The notes under the pieces were generated by a model. The model was not told where the DNA came from, ran no database searches, and saw nothing but the letters and a program-made list of their open reading frames with translations. From the NCBI RefSeq assembly GCF_034009455.1, contig NZ_CP125380.1, positions 6,168,501-6,232,500 on the forward strand: 64,000 nt of DNA, given 5' to 3'. Below, piece by piece: positions 47,053 through 57,222 of this stretch (the stretch's first letter is position 1; each line of letters begins with the position of its first letter). Made by a program: the position numbers and the translations under genes. This DNA comes from Pseudomonas sp. P5_109 (lineage in GTDB: Bacteria > Pseudomonadota > Gammaproteobacteria > Pseudomonadales > Pseudomonadaceae).

Positions 47053-48761
47053 AGCGCTTTCCACTCCAGCGGCAGCCACTGCCAGTGACCGTCTGGCTCG
47101 CTGCCTTCGGGCAAGGTCAGGGCATATTTGCCGTAGCCGCCGAGCTTGCGCAGTTTCGGGATCAGGTAGGTTTGCGCGGCGTTGTAGAACACCGGCTCCA
47201 AGTCCTGGGGCAGACTGTCGAGGGTTTCCTGCTGCATCAGTTGCGCCATCGAATCCGGGCCGAAATAGACCGGCATCAGCAGGTCTTTCGGTACCACGTC
47301 GGCCATCGGCGGGAAGTGTTTTTCGAGGGTGCCGAGGGCCTTGTCCACCAGCTTGTCGTCGAGGGAAAACAGCAGCGTCGAACCGTGGCGCGCCAGGCTC
47401 ACGCGCATGAACGCCTTGCCGGTGATGGCGTCGGGATCTTCAGCGTCCTTGGCCGCATATGGACCGAAACTGGAGCTGACCTGACGTTGCCACTGATGGC
47501 TCTGGCCTTCCTGCTTTTCCACCACCGGGAAGGCCCCTTCTTCGACATTGCTCTCGTAGGCGCCGACCATCGAGCTGAACAGGTTGCCCAGATCCCCATC
47601 GAGTTTGCCGCTGTCGTCATCGTTGAGGCTGGCCACCAGCAAGGGCGTGTACAACCGCGAATCGGCATACCAGCACAGGCCCGCTGCGCCGGCCATGTGT
47701 TCAGTCAGCGCCTGGGCCACTTTCTCCTGCGCACCGAGTTTCACCAGCAGCGGTTTCTGTTGTTCGGCGGCCAGCGGCAACGCCACACAAGCGCTGGCGC
47801 CCATAGGCATGGCTTGCCAGATCGGTTTGAAATCGAAGTCCGGCTGATTATCGAGCTCATCCATGGCCAGGAAGCTGTGCCAGCCCTTGTCGTCCATGTC
47901 GAAGCGCAGGCCGGCGAAGTTCGGAATGAAGCGCTGGTAACCCATGGCCAGCACACTGGCATTCACCGACAGGCGTTGTTTCACCTCCGGCGCACGCGGC
48001 GGCAGGCCGAAGGCTTCGGGGAACAGTTTTTCGCCATTGAGCAGCGCGGCAATGGCCATGGTCGACACGCTGCCTGGCTCCTCCGTTGCACCACTCTGCG
48101 GATCGTAGAGTTTCACCGGATTGGACAGCACCACCAGCTTGTCGCCATGGGACGCGAACAGCAGCGCCTTGCTCGCGTTGTAGTTGAGTTGATAGAGCGC
48201 CACGTCGTCGCTGCCGACCTTCACTTCCGCGATTTTGCTTAGCTGCGAGTCGTCCAGCGCCACTTTGGCCAGCGGCTCCAGCACCTTGGCCAGCCCACCG
48301 CGATCCATCACCAACAGGAAATCCTTGAGACGCCCGTCCGCCCCGCGCCACAACGCTACGTCGGCGGGCTGATCGAACAGCTGCTCGATCAAGGTGTCCT
48401 GCAGTTTCAAGTCATGCTCGTAGATGATCCGTCGCAAACTGCCGATCAAGCCCAGGCGATCGGCGTGGGTTTCGTAATAGAAGACGAAATCTTCGGTCAG
48501 GGTTTCCTTGAGGAACGGCACCGCCAGCAGGTCCTTGGGCAGCTGGCTCAGGGAATGGGTTTCCAGCAAGCCATCCGGGCGACTCATGCCCAGTTTGTCA
48601 CTGGCCAACACCGGCGCCGGGGTCTTGGGCTTGTGCATGAACCAGCCCAACCCACCGGCCACGCCAACGACCAGGCACATCCCGATCAGCAGCGTCGGCC
48701 AATGCAGGGAAGGTTTGGCCGCGGGTGCGTCAGCGGCGGGGGTAACAGTGCTATCACTCAT
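47049..48761 (-). CDS. magB: MagB: DUF2138 (YfaA-like) inner-membrane protein
   Basis: 570-residue DUF2138 protein, the length of E. coli YfaA (562). One N-terminal membrane segment ([19 protein letters not shown]) is followed by a large periplasmic domain with [42 protein letters not shown]. It probably anchors the Mag complex. ATG at 48761 chosen; GTG two codons upstream possible. Coupled to magC by GTGA. Confidence 0.88.
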   Translation of the reverse strand: MSDSTVTPAADAPAAKPSLHWPTLLIGMCLVVGVAGGLGWFMHKPKTPAPVLASDKLGMSRPDGLLETHSLSQLPKDLLAVPFLKETLTEDFVFYYETHADRLGLIGSLRRIIYEHDLKLQDTLIEQLFDQPADVALWRGADGRLKDFLLVMDRGGLAKVLEPLAKVALDDSQLSKIAEVKVGSDDVALYQLNYNASKALLFASHGDKLVVLSNPVKLYDPQSGATEEPGSVSTMAIAALLNGEKLFPEAFGLPPRAPEVKQRLSVNASVLAMGYQRFIPNFAGLRFDMDDKGWHSFLAMDELDNQPDFDFKPIWQAMPMGASACVALPLAAEQQKPLLVKLGAQEKVAQALTEHMAGAAGLCWYADSRLYTPLLVASLNDDDSGKLDGDLGNLFSSMVGAYESNVEEGAFPVVEKQEGQSHQWQRQVSSSFGPYAAKDAEDPDAITGKAFMRVSLARHGSTLLFSLDDKLVDKALGTLEKHFPPMADVVPKDLLMPVYFGPDSMAQLMQQETLDSLPQDLEPVFYNAAQTYLIPKLRKLGGYGKYALTLPEGSEPDGHWQWLPLEWKAL

Positions 48762-48799
48762 GTTCACAAAACCCGATGTTCATCCGTGGAGCGGGATGC

Positions 48800-49591
48800 T
48801 TAATAGTTGAAAGTCTTGACCAGCAGCAGGTCGCCGATTGCGCGCAGGGGCACGATGAAGGTCTCGCGTTTTTCATCGACGGTGTTTTCGTTGAGCACCA
48901 GGTTGATCTGCGAGGTAATCACCTCGTTCTGGTTGCTGGTCTCATCGAAGTTATAGCCGCCGCTGCCGAAGTTGCCCCAATAGTTCACGTAAACCAGATA
49001 GGTGCCACGCAGCGGTGCGGTCATGGTGAACATTTCCGGGCCCGGACCATCGACGCCATCAGGGTCGAGGCCGCCGCCGTTGGTCAAGGCCGAGTGCGCC
49101 CAGAAGGCATGCTGGCCGTCAGGCGTGACAACATGCAGGTCGAGTTCGGCTTTCGGATCGTCCCAGCCCAGCACCACGCGAATCCTGGCCGGGGTCCGCA
49201 GGTTGTTGGCTTCGTAGAATTGCACACGCTCGAGCGACTGGCCTTCGGCGCTGCGCACTTCGACGCTGTTGGAGCCGGCGCCAAACGCATAGGGCCGGGC
49301 AAAACGCCCTTGCTCGTCGGTATAGAGATTCAGCGGATTGCCGTTGACCGCCAAGGTGTGCGGCCCACGCTGGGTGCCCAGGGCCTTCAGTTGGCCTTCG
49401 ATCATCGTGCGATTGCGCTGCACACCCCGATCAATCGGCGGCGTGGGATAGGCAACTTGCGGGTTTTCGCTACGGTCCAGCAGGCCGTTGTAACGCCAGC
49501 CGCCCACCGGCTCCGACAACTCGGCATTCGGCGCGGCCAGAATCACGGGCGAAATAGCCAACCCGATCAGCAGCAAAAGAAATGAACGCAT
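48800..49591 (-). CDS. magA: MagA: DUF2135 (YfaP-like) periplasmic protein
   Basis: 263-residue DUF2135 protein and first gene of the operon. Signal peptide MRSFLLLLIGLAISPVILA; then SEPVGGWRYNG, GWDDPKAELDLHVVTPDGQHAFWAHSALTNGG and GPGPEMFTMTAPLRGTYLVYVNYWGN, all parallel to MagF but clearly diverged. Start at 49591 is fixed by AGGAGG 6 bases upstream. That site lies in the loop of a small hairpin, which suits post-transcriptional control by RsmA/CsrA. Confidence 0.9.
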   Translation of the reverse strand: MRSFLLLLIGLAISPVILAAPNAELSEPVGGWRYNGLLDRSENPQVAYPTPPIDRGVQRNRTMIEGQLKALGTQRGPHTLAVNGNPLNLYTDEQGRFARPYAFGAGSNSVEVRSAEGQSLERVQFYEANNLRTPARIRVVLGWDDPKAELDLHVVTPDGQHAFWAHSALTNGGGLDPDGVDGPGPEMFTMTAPLRGTYLVYVNYWGNFGSGGYNFDETSNQNEVITSQINLVLNENTVDEKRETFIVPLRAIGDLLLVKTFNY

Positions 49592-49610
49592 GCGACGCCT
49601 CCTGCCATGC
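49588..49610 (-). promoter_or_regulatory. Hairpin presenting the magA ribosome site
   Basis: On the mRNA, GCATG and CATGC form a five-base stem around a loop containing AGGAGG; the magA ATG is in the 3' arm. GGA in a hairpin loop is the CsrA/RsmA target shape. Confidence 0.45.
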
Positions 49611-49783
49611 ATGACGAAACCTTGCGCCTGATCCTGGGCGCGTTACAGATGTGGATACTGTGTTTCGTCTGAAAGACCCGTGACTGCGGGGTCGTATAGG
49701 GCTCGAAGGTTAGCCATTCGGATGTTTTTTAACAATCGGATGGCTCCGAAATTGCGGTGGAAGTCACGGTAATGGGTGGACGG

Positions 49784-49846
49784 TGAGCCGAATAAGTATC
49801 ATATTCGGCTCATTATGTGAGCCGAATAGCCCGTCTAATCGGCTCA
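49784..49846. promoter_or_regulatory. Two tandem palindromic operators upstream of fic
   Basis: Palindrome 1: TGAGCCGAATA (49784-49794), 7 bases, TATTCGGCTCA (49802-49812), perfect. Palindrome 2: TGAGCCGAATA (49818-49828), 7 bases, TAATCGGCTCA (49836-49846), one mismatch. Centres are 34 bases apart, and the second ends 23 bases before the fic start codon. Confidence 0.85.
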
Positions 49847-49869
49847 CCCCCACCTGGAGCATCAAGTTC

Positions 49870-51009
49870 ATGACACCTCAATGGATATGGCAGCAGCCTG
49901 ATTGGCCGGGTTTCACCTGGAATGCCGAACGCCTGGCGCCCTTGTTACGCGAGTGCGTTCAAGCGCAAGGTCGGCTAATGGGCATGGCCAGTTCCGTGGG
50001 CAGCTCGCTGAGCGCGCAAAGTGAGCTGGATGCGTTGTTGCAAAACATCGTCACCTCATCGGCCATTGAAGGTGAGCAACTGAACGTCGGTTCCGTTCGT
50101 TCGTCGCTGGCTCGGCGCTTGGGCCTGGATCTGGTTGATGGCGATAGAGTCAGCCAACGCAGTGAAGGTCTTGCGCAATTGATGCTCGATGCTACGCAGC
50201 ATTTTGCCGAGCCACTGACGCTGGATCGCTTGCTGCACTGGCATGAATGGTTGTTTCCGGAGCAGGACGGCGACCTCGCCGCCCGGGCGATACGTGTCGG
50301 TGCATTGCGAGGCGATGAACCGATGCAGGTCGTCTCCGGTCGTCTCGACAAGCCGACCGTGCACTTCGAAGCGCCGCCTCGACTGGGCCTTGAGCGTCAA
50401 CTCGAAATCTTCCTCGACTGGTTTGAGAGCGGCCGAAACCAGGCCGGACTCGACCCATTGCTGCGTGCTGGCCTCGCACACTTCTGGTTTGTCACACTCC
50501 ACCCGTTTGACGACGGCAATGGTCGCCTCACGCGCACCATCACCGATCTGGCTTTGGCGCAGGGTGAGGCTCAGGCGATTCGTTTTTATGCAATGTCGGC
50601 AAGTATTCTTGAGGACCGCTCCGGTTACTACCGCGTGCTGGAAACCAGTCAAAAGGCTACGACAGATGTCACTGAGTGGTTGGAGTGGTTCCTGCAAACG
50701 CTTCTGCGCAGCCTGCAACAAGCCATGACGCGGATCGACAGTGTGCTGGGCAAGGCGCGATTCTGGCAGGCACATCAGAGATCCGAGCTGTCGGCCGAGC
50801 AAACAAAAGTATTGAATCGCTTGCTCGACGGCGGCGAAAGAGGCTTCGAGCACGGCATCAGCGCGGCTCAATACCAGGCCGTCGCCAAAGTATCCAAAGC
50901 AACCGCGACCCGTCATCTGACCGAACTGCTGGACAAAGACTGCCTGAAACGCCTGCCCGGTGGCGGGCGCAGTACCCGGTACCAGATCAAATACCCCGAT
51001 GAGGCGTGA
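49870..51009 (+). CDS. Fic-domain protein with DUF4172 and C-terminal winged helix
   Basis: 379-residue AMP-transferase family protein. The N-terminal ~110 residues match DUF4172 (TPQWIWQQPDWPGFTW ... VSSLSAQSELDALLQN). An inhibitory helix S63-S-A-I-E67-G68 matches [S/T]xxxE[G/N], class II. The Fic core is H211-PFDDGNGRLTR, the full catalytic motif. The C-terminal ~60 residues (ISAAQYQAVAKVSKATATRHLTELLDKDCLKRL) form a winged helix able to bind DNA. With the palindromes upstream, autoregulation is likely. Start at 49870 with GGAG 10 bases upstream; a GTG at 49783 would run through the operators. Confidence 0.93.
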   Translation: MTPQWIWQQPDWPGFTWNAERLAPLLRECVQAQGRLMGMASSVGSSLSAQSELDALLQNIVTSSAIEGEQLNVGSVRSSLARRLGLDLVDGDRVSQRSEGLAQLMLDATQHFAEPLTLDRLLHWHEWLFPEQDGDLAARAIRVGALRGDEPMQVVSGRLDKPTVHFEAPPRLGLERQLEIFLDWFESGRNQAGLDPLLRAGLAHFWFVTLHPFDDGNGRLTRTITDLALAQGEAQAIRFYAMSASILEDRSGYYRVLETSQKATTDVTEWLEWFLQTLLRSLQQAMTRIDSVLGKARFWQAHQRSELSAEQTKVLNRLLDGGERGFEHGISAAQYQAVAKVSKATATRHLTELLDKDCLKRLPGGGRSTRYQIKYPDEA

Positions 51010-51113
51010 ACCTGAGGCCTGAAACCATTGCACCCAAACACCCCCCTCATTTGCCCATAACCCCCCTATCTGCTAGTGTCGCGCCGGTTTAACGTCAACC
51101 GGAAATCGCCGCC

Positions 51114-51356
51114 ATGGCCCGCAAAAAAGCTGCACTGGATTTCGAACAGTCCCTCGCCGACCTGCAAACGCTGGTGGAGCGTCTGGAGAATGGCGAATTG
51201 TCGCTGGAGGACTCGCTGGCCGCTTTCGAGCAAGGCATCGGTCTGACCCGCGATTGCCAGGCGGCGCTGGCCCAGGCCGAGCAAAAGGTTCAAGTGCTGC
51301 TCGAGCGTGATGGCGAGTTGGCCGAGGAACCCTTCGACGCGGACCAGCCAGAATGA
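51114..51356 (+). CDS. xseB: Exodeoxyribonuclease VII, small subunit
   Basis: 80-residue small subunit of the single-strand exonuclease. The [44 protein letters not shown] helical hairpin is diagnostic. It overlaps ispA by 4 bases, the standard xseB-ispA-dxs order. The large subunit xseA is not in the window. Confidence 0.96.
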   Translation: MARKKAALDFEQSLADLQTLVERLENGELSLEDSLAAFEQGIGLTRDCQAALAQAEQKVQVLLERDGELAEEPFDADQPE

Positions 51357-52240
51357 TTGCAGCGTACTCGGCCACCAGCCAGGCTCGCGTCAATGCGGCT
51401 CTGGAAACCCTGTTCACGGCACCGGGCCCGGAGCTTGCGCGGTTGTACGAGGCCATGCGCTACAGCGTAATGAATGGCGGCAAGCGCGTGCGCCCACTGC
51501 TGGCCTATGCCGCGTGCGAAGCGTTGGGCGGCAAGCCTGAGCAAGCCAACGGCGCGGCCTGTGCAGTGGAACTGATCCACGCCTATTCACTGGTGCACGA
51601 CGATTTGCCGGCGATGGACGATGACGATCTGCGTCGCGGCCAGCCCACCACCCACAAGAAATTCGATGAAGCCTGCGCGATCCTCGCCGGCGACGGTTTG
51701 CAGAGCCTGGCTTTCAGCGCGCTGCTCGATCCAAATCTGAGCAACACGGATGCCGACATCCGCCTGCAAATGGTCACCGCCCTGGCACTGGCCGCAGGTC
51801 CGGCGGGCATGGTCGGCGGCCAGGCCATCGACCTCGGCTCGGTCGGTCTGAAACTCGACCAGAAAGCCCTGGAGTACATGCACCGGCACAAAACCGGCGC
51901 GTTGATCGAGGTCAGCGTCAAGCTTGGTGCCCTGGCCAGCGGCCGTGCCGAGAAAGACGAACTCAAGTCCCTGCAGGCTTATGCACAGGCCATCGGCCTG
52001 GCATTCCAGGTGCAGGACGACATCCTAGACGTCGAAAGCGATACCGAAACCCTCGGCAAACGCCAGGGTGCCGACATTGCCCGGGACAAACCGACCTACC
52101 CGGCCCTGCTCGGCCTCGACGCGGCCAAGGCTTATGCCCTGGAGCTGCGCGACCAGGCCCTGCACGCACTGCGACCGTTTGACGCGGCCGCCGAGCCGTT
52201 GCGTGATCTGGCCCGGTATATCGTCGATCGCCGCAGCTGA
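51353..52240 (+). CDS. ispA: Farnesyl diphosphate synthase
   Basis: Condenses IPP with DMAPP/GPP to make FPP. 295 residues. First Asp-rich motif [14 protein letters not shown] (DDx4D type) near residue 84, second [14 protein letters not shown] near 223. Good coupling to xseB; dxs follows after 91 bases. FPP feeds undecaprenyl phosphate for the wall enzymes and the ubiquinone tail. Confidence 0.97.
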   Translation: MIAAYSATSQARVNAALETLFTAPGPELARLYEAMRYSVMNGGKRVRPLLAYAACEALGGKPEQANGAACAVELIHAYSLVHDDLPAMDDDDLRRGQPTTHKKFDEACAILAGDGLQSLAFSALLDPNLSNTDADIRLQMVTALALAAGPAGMVGGQAIDLGSVGLKLDQKALEYMHRHKTGALIEVSVKLGALASGRAEKDELKSLQAYAQAIGLAFQVQDDILDVESDTETLGKRQGADIARDKPTYPALLGLDAAKAYALELRDQALHALRPFDAAAEPLRDLARYIVDRRS

Positions 52241-52331
52241 CGGCGAATCCGCCAAAAAGGACCAACGCGTGGGCAGGGGGCGATGCATCAGGTAAACTGC
52301 CGCATCTTTTATACCTATAACGATTCGCCTG

Positions 52332-54230
52332 ATGCCCACGACGTTTCATGAGATTCCCCGCAAGCGCCCGACCACGCCCCTGCTCGACCGCGCGAACACG
52401 CCGGACGGCCTGCGCCGGTTAGGCGAAGCCGAGCTGGAAACCCTGGCCGATGAGTTGCGCCTGGAATTGCTCTACACGGTCGGCCAGACCGGTGGGCATT
52501 TCGGTGCCGGCCTGGGCGTGATCGAGCTGACCATCGCGCTGCATTACGTCTTCGACACCCCGGACGACCGGTTGGTGTGGGACGTAGGTCATCAGGCTTA
52601 TCCGCACAAGATCCTCACCGGTCGTCGCGAGCGCATGGGCACCCTGCGCCAGAAGGACGGCGTTGCCGCCTTCCCGCGTCGCTCCGAGAGCGAGTACGAC
52701 ACCTTTGGCGTCGGCCACTCCAGCACCTCGATCAGTGCCGCGCTGGGCATGGCGATCGCCGCCCGCCTGCAAAACAGCGAGCGCAAGGCCATCGCGGTGA
52801 TCGGCGACGGCGCCCTGACCGCGGGCATGGCGTTCGAGGCGCTGAACCATGCGCCGGAAGTGGACGCCAACATGCTGGTGATCCTCAACGACAACGACAT
52901 GTCGATCTCGCGCAATGTCGGTGGCTTGTCGAACTATCTGGCGAAGATCCTTTCCAGCCGTACTTACGCGAGCATGCGCGAAGGCAGCAAAAAAGTGCTG
53001 TCGCGCCTGCCCGGTGCCTGGGAAATCGCCCGTCGCACTGAAGAATACGCAAAAGGCATGCTGGTTCCCGGCACGCTGTTCGAGGAGCTGGGCTGGAACT
53101 ACATCGGCCCGATCGATGGCCACGACCTGCCAACCCTGATCGCCACCCTGCGTAACATGCGCGATCTGAAAGGTCCGCAGTTCCTGCACATTGTCACCAA
53201 GAAGGGCAAAGGCTTCGCCCCGGCGGAAGTCGACCCGATCGGCTACCACGCCATCACCAAACTCGAACCGCTGGACGCGCCGGCTGCCGCGCCGAAAAAA
53301 GCCAGCGGCCCGAAATACTCCGGTGTGTTCGGTGAATGGCTGTGCGACATGGCGGCTGCCGATCCGCGCCTGGTCGGGATTACCCCGGCGATGAAGGAAG
53401 GCTCGGACCTGGTCGCTTTCAGTGAGCGCTTCCCGCTGCGCTACTTCGACGTGGCCATTGCCGAGCAGCACGCCGTCACCCTCGCGGCCGGCATGGCCTG
53501 CGAAGGCGCCAAACCCGTGGTGGCCATCTATTCGACCTTCCTGCAGCGCGGTTACGACCAGCTTGTTCACGATGTGGCGGTGCAGAACCTCGACGTGCTG
53601 TTCGCCATCGACCGCGCCGGCCTGGTGGGCGAAGACGGTCCGACCCACGCCGGCAGTTTCGACCTTTCGTACCTGCGCTGCATCCCCGGCATGCTGGTGA
53701 TGACCCCGAGCGACGAAAACGAACTGCGCAAGATGCTCACCACCGGTCACCAGTACGAAGGCCCGGCGGCGGTGCGTTATCCACGTGGGAATGGCCCGAA
53801 CGCGACTATCGAGAAAGACCTCGAACCGATCGAGATCGGTAAAGGTGTAGTCCGCCGCCAGGGCAGCAAAGTTGCCCTGCTGGTGTTCGGCGTGCAACTG
53901 GCCGAAGCCCTGAAAGTCGCCGAGACGCTGGACGCGACCGTGGTCGACATGCGCTTCGTCAAACCTCTGGATGAAGCGCTGGTTCGCGAAATCGCCGGCA
54001 GTCACGAACTGCTGGTGACCGTCGAAGAGAACGCAATCATGGGCGGCGCCGGTGGCGCGGTCAGCGAATTCCTCGCCCGCGAAAACATCCTCAAGTCGAT
54101 GCTGCACCTGGGCTTGCCGGACATTTACGTCGAACACGCCAAGCCTGCGCAAATGCTGGCTGAGTGTGGTTTGGACGAAGCGGGAATCGAAGCGTCCATT
54201 CGCGAGCGCCTGCAACTGCTCGACCGCTAA
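52332..54230 (+). CDS. dxs: 1-deoxy-D-xylulose-5-phosphate synthase
   Basis: TPP-dependent first enzyme of the MEP isoprenoid pathway. 632 residues, a typical length. TPP motif [31 protein letters not shown]; other blocks are [35 protein letters not shown] and [17 protein letters not shown]. The gap before it carries an AT-rich stretch (TTTTATACCTATAAC) that may be its own promoter. Confidence 0.98.
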   Translation: MPTTFHEIPRKRPTTPLLDRANTPDGLRRLGEAELETLADELRLELLYTVGQTGGHFGAGLGVIELTIALHYVFDTPDDRLVWDVGHQAYPHKILTGRRERMGTLRQKDGVAAFPRRSESEYDTFGVGHSSTSISAALGMAIAARLQNSERKAIAVIGDGALTAGMAFEALNHAPEVDANMLVILNDNDMSISRNVGGLSNYLAKILSSRTYASMREGSKKVLSRLPGAWEIARRTEEYAKGMLVPGTLFEELGWNYIGPIDGHDLPTLIATLRNMRDLKGPQFLHIVTKKGKGFAPAEVDPIGYHAITKLEPLDAPAAAPKKASGPKYSGVFGEWLCDMAAADPRLVGITPAMKEGSDLVAFSERFPLRYFDVAIAEQHAVTLAAGMACEGAKPVVAIYSTFLQRGYDQLVHDVAVQNLDVLFAIDRAGLVGEDGPTHAGSFDLSYLRCIPGMLVMTPSDENELRKMLTTGHQYEGPAAVRYPRGNGPNATIEKDLEPIEIGKGVVRRQGSKVALLVFGVQLAEALKVAETLDATVVDMRFVKPLDEALVREIAGSHELLVTVEENAIMGGAGGAVSEFLARENILKSMLHLGLPDIYVEHAKPAQMLAECGLDEAGIEASIRERLQLLDR

Positions 54231-54240
54231 ACACACTCTC

Positions 54241-54333
54241 CCTGTGGGAGCGGGCTTGCCCGCGAAGAGGCCGGCACATCCAACATCAATGTTGGCTGTA
54301 CCGACGCCTTCGCGAGCAAGCCCGCTCCCACAG
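54241..54333. repeat. REP doublet (REPIN-like), GCGGGCTTGCCCGCGAA class
   Basis: CCTGTGGGAGCGGGCTTGCC pairs with GCAAGCCCGCTCCCACAG; the spacer has an inner inverted repeat CCAACATCAATGTTGG. It lies between dxs and btuB, 54 bases before the btuB start. Confidence 0.87.
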
Positions 54334-54387
54334 TGTTTTGTGGACCTCTCAAAATTGTATTTGCCTCAAAGCACCATCGGACTACCA

Positions 54388-56271
54388 ATGAAGTTCTCCC
54401 ACCTCGCCTTGCCTCTGTTTCTGCTGCCCACCACCAACGCTTTAGCCGACACCTTCGAACGCGACCAGGCACTGAAGCTGCCCGACGTGCTGATCAGCGC
54501 CAACCGCCAAGTCGAGGCGCGCAACGACAGCAGCGCCGCCAACACCGTCTTCACCCGCGACGACATCGATCGCCTGCAACCCGATAGCGTCACGGATTTG
54601 CTGCGGCGGGTGCCGGGCGTGCAAGTCTCACAGACCGGTGGGCGCGGCAGTCTTCCGGGTGTCTACATCCGCGGCACCCAGTCGGCCCAGAGCCTGGTGT
54701 TGGTGGACGGCCAGCGCATCGGCAGTTCGACCTCAGGTGACAGCAACCTGCAACACATCAACATCGACCAGGTCGAGCGCGTGGAAGTGTTGCGCGGCTC
54801 CCGCTCGGTGATTTACGGCAGCGATGCGATCGGCGGAGTGATCCAGATCTTCACCCGCCGTGGCGGCGAACAGGGCCTGCAACCGCGACTGCACATGGGT
54901 TTTGGCAGCAACCAGACCTGGGAGCGCAGCCTCGGTTTGTCCGGTGGTGATGAAAAAACCCGCTTCAACCTTGGTGCCAGCCTCGACGAAACCGCCGGGG
55001 TCAATCGCACTCACGAGTCGTATCCCAGCGACGGCGACCATGACGAATACCGCAACAAGTCGTTTAGCCTGAGCCTGAGCCACGCCCTGACCGATGACAT
55101 CGAAGTCGGCGCCAACGTGCTGGATAACCGAGGCAAGAGCGAATTCGACAACCCCTTCGGTCGCTTCGACATGAATACGTTCGAGTCGGTCCAGCAACAG
55201 CCCTACAGCGAATTCGATGTGAGCAGCGTCAGTAGCTATGTCGATGCACGGGTCAACGATCTCTGGAAAACCCGCGTTGATTTCGGCCACAGCGAAAACC
55301 GTGAGAAGACCCTCGACAAGCTCAGCGATGAACGCACGGTGTTCAACACCTATCGCGACTCGGTGACCTGGCAGAACGATCTGACGCTCGACGAGCGCAA
55401 CAGCCTGATGTTGGGCGGCGACTGGTACGAAGACCGGATCAATAGCAGCACGCCGTTCGACGAGGACAGCCGCTGGAACCGCGCAGCATTCATCCAGCAT
55501 CGCTTTGAGGCGGACAGTTTCTCCACGGAGTTGGGCCTGCGTCACGACGATAACCAGCAGTTCGGCAGCCAGAACACCTGGAGCGGCACCTTCACCCTGC
55601 CGCTGAACCCGGACAACGAAGTGCTGCTGACCTACAGCGAAGGCTTCCGCGCGCCGACGTTCAACGATCTTTACTACCCGGACTTCAGCAACCCGGACCT
55701 CAAGCCTGAAACCTCAAAAAGCTATGAGCTGCAATGGCGCAGCCAATTGACCGAGAGCAGTCGCCTGGAGACGTCGCTGTATCGCACCGACCTTGAAGAC
55801 GCGATCATCTTCGGCAGCAACTCGCGCCCGGAGAACGTCGCCTCGGCGCGGATCAACGGCTTCGAAGCCGCGCTGAAGCAGGAACTGTTCGATTGGCAGA
55901 GCAACCTCGGCGTGGCGATCATCGACCCGCGGGATCGTGACACAGGCCACACCCTGGCCCGTCGCGCACGGCGCACCTTGAGCTGGGATCTCGACCGGCA
56001 GTTCGATCGCCTGGGTCTCGGCGCCAGCTGGCAAGCGGTCAGCAGCAGCTATGACGACCTGAACAATCAACAGCCGCTCGGTGGTTATGCCTTGTTGGGG
56101 TTGCGTAGCAGTTGGGAGCTCAATCGTGAAATCAAGCTGGAGCTGAAGGTCGATAACCTGCTGGACAAGGGTTACAGTCGGGCGCTGTACAGCTACCTGG
56201 GTAGCCAGTATGGGTATCGCGAGGAAGGTCGGGCGTGGATGTTCGGGGTGACCTGGACACCGGGGATCTAA
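54388..56271 (+). CDS. btuB: TonB-dependent vitamin B12 receptor
   Basis: 627-residue outer-membrane receptor. Signal peptide MKFSHLALPLFLLPTTNALA; TonB-box-like LPDVLISANR; plug domain VTDLLRRVPGVQVSQTGGRGSLPGVYIRGTQSAQSLVLVDGQRIGS; then the beta-barrel ending in aromatic residues. Overall pattern fits BtuB. No cobalamin riboswitch is visible in the 157-base gap upstream, which holds only a REP doublet and short leader. A weak ribosome site precedes the ATG at 54388. Confidence 0.92.
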   Translation: MKFSHLALPLFLLPTTNALADTFERDQALKLPDVLISANRQVEARNDSSAANTVFTRDDIDRLQPDSVTDLLRRVPGVQVSQTGGRGSLPGVYIRGTQSAQSLVLVDGQRIGSSTSGDSNLQHINIDQVERVEVLRGSRSVIYGSDAIGGVIQIFTRRGGEQGLQPRLHMGFGSNQTWERSLGLSGGDEKTRFNLGASLDETAGVNRTHESYPSDGDHDEYRNKSFSLSLSHALTDDIEVGANVLDNRGKSEFDNPFGRFDMNTFESVQQQPYSEFDVSSVSSYVDARVNDLWKTRVDFGHSENREKTLDKLSDERTVFNTYRDSVTWQNDLTLDERNSLMLGGDWYEDRINSSTPFDEDSRWNRAAFIQHRFEADSFSTELGLRHDDNQQFGSQNTWSGTFTLPLNPDNEVLLTYSEGFRAPTFNDLYYPDFSNPDLKPETSKSYELQWRSQLTESSRLETSLYRTDLEDAIIFGSNSRPENVASARINGFEAALKQELFDWQSNLGVAIIDPRDRDTGHTLARRARRTLSWDLDRQFDRLGLGASWQAVSSSYDDLNNQQPLGGYALLGLRSSWELNREIKLELKVDNLLDKGYSRALYSYLGSQYGYREEGRAWMFGVTWTPGI

Positions 56272-56288
56272 AGCCAGACTCGATCATT

Positions 56289-56420
56289 TGTGGCGAGGGG
56301 CTTGCCCCCGTTCGGTTGCGCAGCGACCGCAATCAGGCTGATGTCGCATGCCTGATGAAACATCATTCTAAGACTTGGGGCTGCTTCGCAGCCCAACGGG
56401 GGCAAGCCCCCTCGCCACAG
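56289..56420. repeat. REP doublet, GTGGCGAGGGGCTTGCCCCC class
   Basis: TGTGGCGAGGGGCTTGCCCC at the left and its complement at the right flank inner arms (GGTTGCGCAGCGACC / GGGCTGCTTCGCAGCCC) that fold separately. Between the convergent btuB and btuF genes. Confidence 0.85.
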
Positions 56421-56421
56421 G

Positions 56422-57222
56422 TCAGCGGTTCGGCTGAAGAAGCTGGCACAGCTTTGCAGTCGCCTCGACCATCTGCCCACTCGGCCGCTCCAGGCCCTTG
56501 TCCGTCACCAAACGCAATTGCCCTTGTGCCACCGCCGCCACCTGCGGCCAGGCTTTCCACGCATCGAGCTGCGCCTGATCACTGGCCAGAATCACTTCGG
56601 GATTACGCTGCAGCACGGCTTCCACACTGACTTGCGGTGCCGGCAGTTTCAGGTCGGCAAATACGTTTTGGGCACCGCAGACCGCCAGCGCATCGCTGAT
56701 GATCTGCTCACCACCAACCGTGTACAGCGGCCGATCCCAGACCTGATAGAACACCCGTAACGGCCGATCCCGTCGATAGCGTTGGCGCAATTCACCCAGC
56801 CGCTGGCGTAAATCGGTGGCCAATGAAATACCGCGCTCAGGCCGGCCGAGCTGAGCGGCAATAGCCTCGATCTGCGTCGTGAGCTGGTCCAGGCTGTGGG
56901 GCTCGGCGACGTAGGTGGGAATGTTCAGGCGCTTGAGCTGGTCACGCTGGGCCGGGCCGACGCTACCGGGCCATAGCAGCAACAGATCGGGTTTCAGGCT
57001 GAGCAAGCGCTCCATGTCCAACTGGCCATAGCGGCCAACGGAGGGCAGGTTCTTCAGTTCATCAGGTCGTTCACCAGCGTCCAGCACGCCGACCAGCAGG
57101 TCGGCGGAGCCCAGCTCGATGACGATTTCAGAGAGCGACGGTGCAAGGCTGACAACCCGCTCGACCGCGATGGCCGAGCGACTGGCGGCCAGCAACAAAA
57201 TCGCCAGCCAGACCGCGCGCAT
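56422..57222 (-). CDS. btuF: Cobalamin-binding periplasmic protein (BtuF-like)
   Basis: 266-residue class III (helical-backbone) substrate-binding protein with signal peptide ...LAASRSAIA. Seen: ERVVSLAPSLSEIVIELGSADLLVGV, GRYGQLDMERLLSLKPDLLLLWPGSVGPAQ and the YEVGGEQIISDALAVCGAQNVFADL-like part. It would deliver B12 from BtuB to a BtuCD transporter, which is not in this window. TGATG overlap with the upstream gene; the ORF-start TTG one codon upstream is unlikely. Confidence 0.88.
   Translation of the reverse strand: MRAVWLAILLLAASRSAIAVERVVSLAPSLSEIVIELGSADLLVGVLDAGERPDELKNLPSVGRYGQLDMERLLSLKPDLLLLWPGSVGPAQRDQLKRLNIPTYVAEPHSLDQLTTQIEAIAAQLGRPERGISLATDLRQRLGELRQRYRRDRPLRVFYQVWDRPLYTVGGEQIISDALAVCGAQNVFADLKLPAPQVSVEAVLQRNPEVILASDQAQLDAWKAWPQVAAVAQGQLRLVTDKGLERPSGQMVEATAKLCQLLQPNR

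Noticed and set aside
52419..54236. A 605-codon minus-strand open frame
   Set aside because: Antisense to dxs; no recognisable domain.
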